64,000 nucleotides of DNA from Paramacrobiotus metropolitanus (lineage: Eukaryota; Tardigrada; Eutardigrada; Parachela; Macrobiotidae), in contig NW_026570267.1 of the NCBI RefSeq assembly GCF_019649055.1, positions 620,001 to 684,000 of the forward strand. Reading direction: 5' to 3'. A program made the position numbers and the translations under genes. Below, piece by piece: positions 60,374-64,000 of the stretch (positions are counted from its first letter, which is position 1; each line of letters starts with the position of its first letter). Below the pieces are notes generated by a model. It had not been told where the DNA came from, did not search any database, and saw only the letters and a list, made by a program, of their open reading frames with translations.

Positions 60374-63300
60374 ATGGTTTGGAGAATAATCGCTTGTAAA
60401 TGGTTAACGTTTATCTGCACAGCGTCCGCTGCATTTTCAGGTAAGTGTTTAAAAATCCTGATTTTGCTAGCAATTGGCGGAATCGTGTTTTTTCGTTGCT
60501 TTCAGTCGGAAATGCTCAGGTGACGTTGGACTTGAGTTCCTTGGATTCGCCGATTGTTTTTCCCCAGATTATTCTCCCAAGCGGTATAGGCGAATTTTTG
60601 ACTTCGACATTCGACAACACAAGTTATTTTGTATTCTGCAGCCGGCGGGATAGAGATCCCTTTCGATTCGGCGCAAACGGTTACAAGTGCTCGGATATTA
60701 ACATGCGGACGATGTTTTCAAGTGGCGGTCAACACGACCAGCTCCATTCCATCCATTATTATTCGACGATCAACCGAGTCCATCTGGCAGGACTGTGTAC
60801 GCCTTGATAGCTTACTTTCGTATTATAAACTGGCTACTTACGACCAGTATGATCAGCGGCCATAATTATTTTCAGGAGCGTGATCTGTCAGACGGATCCG
60901 ATCCGGATCCGATCAAGTACTGTGATGCCGGAATTGCGTTTTACGCTGACTCCAGCCAGGTTAAAAATATTTTTGCAATTATTAGCTTGCCGTACAAATG
61001 TAGTAGTTTGTTGATAATTTTGTAGGTCGGAACTGCAACTATCCGGCTGTATGTAAATCGTCAACCGCAAGTCAACTTCATACCGGATGACCTTTCCAAC
61101 GTCGCAATTGCAGAAGTACAAATTTTTCGGAAAACTTATTTGTTTTTTAATGCCGCTTTGGTATACTGCGCTGGTTAAATTAGTTCGGTATTTCGTCCTT
61201 TTTATTAACGATTGCAAGATTAGCTGTACAAGTATATTTTTGTGTTGATTGTTCAGAATAGCTTAGAAGTCAGTCGGATTGCCGAAATTACTGTCAGCGA
61301 TCCGGATGAATTGAGCTTTTATTACCGCGACAGAAGGATCGAGATTGTAAGTTTACTTTTTTGTGCATCATTCCCTTGTGCTGACAGATCTGCAGGTTGA
61401 TGTTGCAGGATTCCTGTGAAAGCAACTGCCCCTGGAAATTACAGGCGGCAGCAGCAACTGGAACTCTGCCGTGTAATGCTAATAACATATCCTGTGATTC
61501 CAACTTCCAAGGAAGCGATACTTACATTTTATCATTAATTCGAGAACTGGACTACGAGGCTACTGCAGTTCACCAGATTTTTATCCGCACTACGGTAAAT
61601 CCGCTGGACAAAGTTTTTTAATTTTCTTCAAAGGCGTTTATACTATTGTTTTTGTTGATTCCCAACGCAGGATGCGATTGGGAAGCCGAAGTCACAGCAA
61701 AATATTTTACAGCGTTCTATAACTGTACGCGTAACCGACGTGCAGGATACTCCACCGCAATTTGTTGCTTATCAGCCTTTTTATTCCATCGACGAATTGC
61801 TGCCTGAGGTATTGGTTTGAACTTAAATTGTTTTAAATTTTTTTGGGGTTGAAGTAATATTCGACATAAGAATATTCCAATAAGTGATTGTACTAACTGG
61901 ATAATTTTCGATGTGTCCCAGTCACTGGTTATAACAGCTGGATTTAATTATATAGTCCTTAATGGATGTTCTCTTTTGGTCCTGTTTAATTTCGACTGCA
62001 TTCACGTATTAGAGAAGGTATACAATAACAATTCCTTTTATGTACAGAGCATACATAATTAATGCCAATGTTCATTTTAGGGCACCCATTTGTTTTCTGT
62101 GAAAGCCATCGATGGCGACCGTGGACAAAATTCTTCACTTATATATTATGAATTATGTCAAACTGACAGTATTTCCGGACTTTGCGCAGATGTTCCTTTC
62201 CTGAACATAAGCACAAATGCCGCACGCGAAGGAGAAATATCTGTTCAACGAACATTCGCAATCGAAGACATTGTTGATAATACAATCATAATAAATATTA
62301 CAGTTGAGTTCTTCGGAAAAATACTAAAGTTTTTCTGTTAATGCACACGTCTGCAATTTGAAGAGAATTCACATGGCTGGTACCGATTTGTAGGCTGTGG
62401 AGGATACACTGCAACAAGATCGTTCTACCATATCCGCTCGGATTTTAGTGTTGGATGTCGACAACCATAAAGCGGAATTCTTTCTGAATTCCAACGCCGC
62501 CGGTGAAGCGGTGTCGTTGGTTGAAGCTGAAATCGAAGAGAACAGCTTTCCTGGTTCCCCACTTCAACTGACCAGTGGTCAGCAAATTTTAATCCAAGAT
62601 AAAGATCAGGTAAGTGATACAGTTTAATACACCAACTGAAAACATTCTGTTGAACAACCGGAAACAGCAGATATCCAATAATTATCTGTAGGGCATTAAT
62701 GCTCGTTTTAAAATTTATCTGGATCCAAACGATACTTTCGACATTACGCCAACGGAAGCTCAAGGATCAGCCTTTGTCTCCATCCGCGTGAAAGATAACA
62801 AACAACTGGATGCGGAAATTACTCAGATGTACAATCTGACCATCCATACTCGTGGCGAAGTCACTTCAGAAGATGACGGTCCTAAAGAAAGCAGTGCTAC
62901 GGTCCGAATTGCGCTAATCGATGTGAACGACCATTCTTCGATAATTAAGGTATTATTGTTGTAGCTTATAGTACGTATAGTTCGTGGGCGTGTATAACAC
63001 CTGTACAATTTTGGTTTATCAACATTAAAAGTAAAAAAATATAGAATTAGTTCACCAACAACAAATGGTTAAAAATTTGTTACTTAGGTTATTAAACCAT
63101 CATAAATACAATGCCGTATGAAAAGTTAATGTCACCGTTTATGCTTTTTTTTGAATTTTTTTGCAGGGCTGTTCGGAATCGCAACCTATCAACATTACCG
63201 TGGATGAACTCGTCTTTATCACTAGACGCCAAATTCTTCTGGAAGTTGGCCAGCAGTCTAACATTACGGATTCTGATTATGACCTGGTTAACCGGAATAT

Positions 63301-64000
63301 AAACACAACTCGCTTCCGCCTGTACCAGTTCGAAGAGCCTAATTTTGCTGTCAGCGAAACTGGATCGGTAGAGGTTGTTGGACGCTTGGATTTTGAAACA
63401 TCCACGTTTCACCAAGTGTTTGTGGAAACGGATAACGTCGGTTAGTAAAGAAACATGAGGCCGCTTCTGCTTCTGTGCTTTTTAATTTCGTTACTTGAAA
63501 ATTTGCCAGGCATAGAAATGCAAACTTTATGTATATGTACAACATCTAAAATCTTTTTGCTACGTTTCATATCTTCTTGGTGAATATTTTGGAAAATGTT
63601 GAATCTGCATGTTCGTATTCTGTTTCTGCAGGACGAAATGGTAAAGTGATGACCTCGTACTGCGTTATTGGCGTGACTGTTACCGATGCCAATGACGAAA
63701 TGCCCGAACTTGTCGCCGATTCGGTACAGCCAGAATATATCATCCCGGAGAATATAATTATGGATTTTCCAGAAATTCAGGCATTAGACAAGGACACTAC
63801 CGCTTCGCTGACTTTCACTCTGCGACTCGATCGCGCACAAGGACCGAACGGAGCAGTGGTGCCAGCCGCTGACTTCGATTTAGCCAATCACACCAGCATC
63901 GTTGTGCACACGCCTAACGAAGTCAACACGACGTGGAGGGCAACGATAAAGGTCATCAAAGAGTTTGACCGCGAAATAACCGCAGAAATTCAAGCCACTT
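60374..64000 (+). CDS. Cadherin-repeat membrane protein, 5' part, cut by window end
   Basis: Calcium-dependent adhesion-type protein; only the N-terminal ectodomain is in view. Exon 1 (60374-60440) encodes a signal peptide (LTFICTASAAFS). Exon 2 starts at 60506, but its end is unresolved: the first frame seems to shift near 60640, and a second frame is open to a donor at 60796. In-phase exons follow: 60876-60959, 61026-61115, 61257-61346, 61409-61594, 61671-61808, 62081-62302, 62394-62609, 62692-62949, 63167-63440, and 63632 past 64000. Cadherin signatures recur in weakened form: VTDVQDTPPQF, AIDGDRGQNS, LVLDVDNHKAEFF, ALIDVNDHSS, RLDFETS, VTDANDEMPEL, EFDREIT. The degenerate DxNDN motifs suggest partly lost calcium sites. 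The Cys-containing first domain suggests a non-classical cadherin. Orthologue not resolved. Confidence 0.82.

Noticed and set aside
1-64000. tRNA, rRNA and CRISPR loci
   Set aside because: Scanning for T-loop GGTTCRA boxes with paired arms, conserved rRNA blocks and evenly spaced repeats gave nothing convincing; GGTTCG runs at 3680-3790 belong to the MITE.

Overview
This window is animal nuclear DNA. Genes on both strands are split by many short GT-AG introns (mostly 60-330 bp), and the proteins are clear metazoan orthologues. Two class A peptide GPCRs (one resembling RYamide/luqin receptors), a degenerate cadherin, macroH2A, renalase and an LRMDA-like protein point to an invertebrate with a compact genome. 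An ecdysozoan such as a tardigrade would fit, but the sequence alone does not fix the phylum. All exon structures below were read by hand from splice signals, reading phase and family resemblance.

Layout. 0.2-2.4 kb: poorly resolved coding pieces, including a Ser/Pro-rich minus-strand protein with two SUMO-type motifs. 2.4-4.4 kb: a repeat-rich gap with a 166-bp foldback, a GTAC-rich palindromic tandem repeat and a 230-bp Harbinger-like MITE with TTA target duplications. 4.4-15.6 kb (+): complete PMS2 in 23 exons, with one 5.7-kb intron holding an intronless antisense NUDCD3 gene and possibly another small gene. 17.7-21.5 kb (+): complete misato (MSTO1), 13 exons. 22.2-22.7 kb (-): unrecognised acidic-tailed protein, divergent from TIMM44 (23.3-25.9 kb, +, 10 exons). 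26.2-28.4 kb (-): macroH2A with an unexplained frame break in its linker exon. 29.8-35.2 kb (-): 8-exon peptide-type GPCR with DQF in place of DRY. 40.0-41.3 kb (-): LRMDA-like leucine-rich repeat protein. 41.3-48.8 kb: the longest gene-poor stretch. 48.8-52.9 kb (+): RYamide/luqin-receptor-like GPCR, convergent with legumain (53.6-56.9 kb, -, 14 exons). 58.1-59.7 kb (+): renalase. 60.4 kb to the end (+): 5' part of a cadherin that runs off the window.

The genes do not form one pathway: DNA repair, chromatin, mitochondrial import and morphology, dynein/chaperone, peptide signalling, lysosomal protease, flavoenzyme and adhesion genes are interleaved as expected for a housekeeping-rich animal locus. 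The points most worth a second look are the nested NUDCD3, the three places where frame is lost inside otherwise good coding sequence (each could be a single-base error or an 18-20-nt GT..AG segment), the GC-AG intron in PMS2, the atypical DRY region of the first GPCR, and the two transposon-like elements upstream of PMS2.
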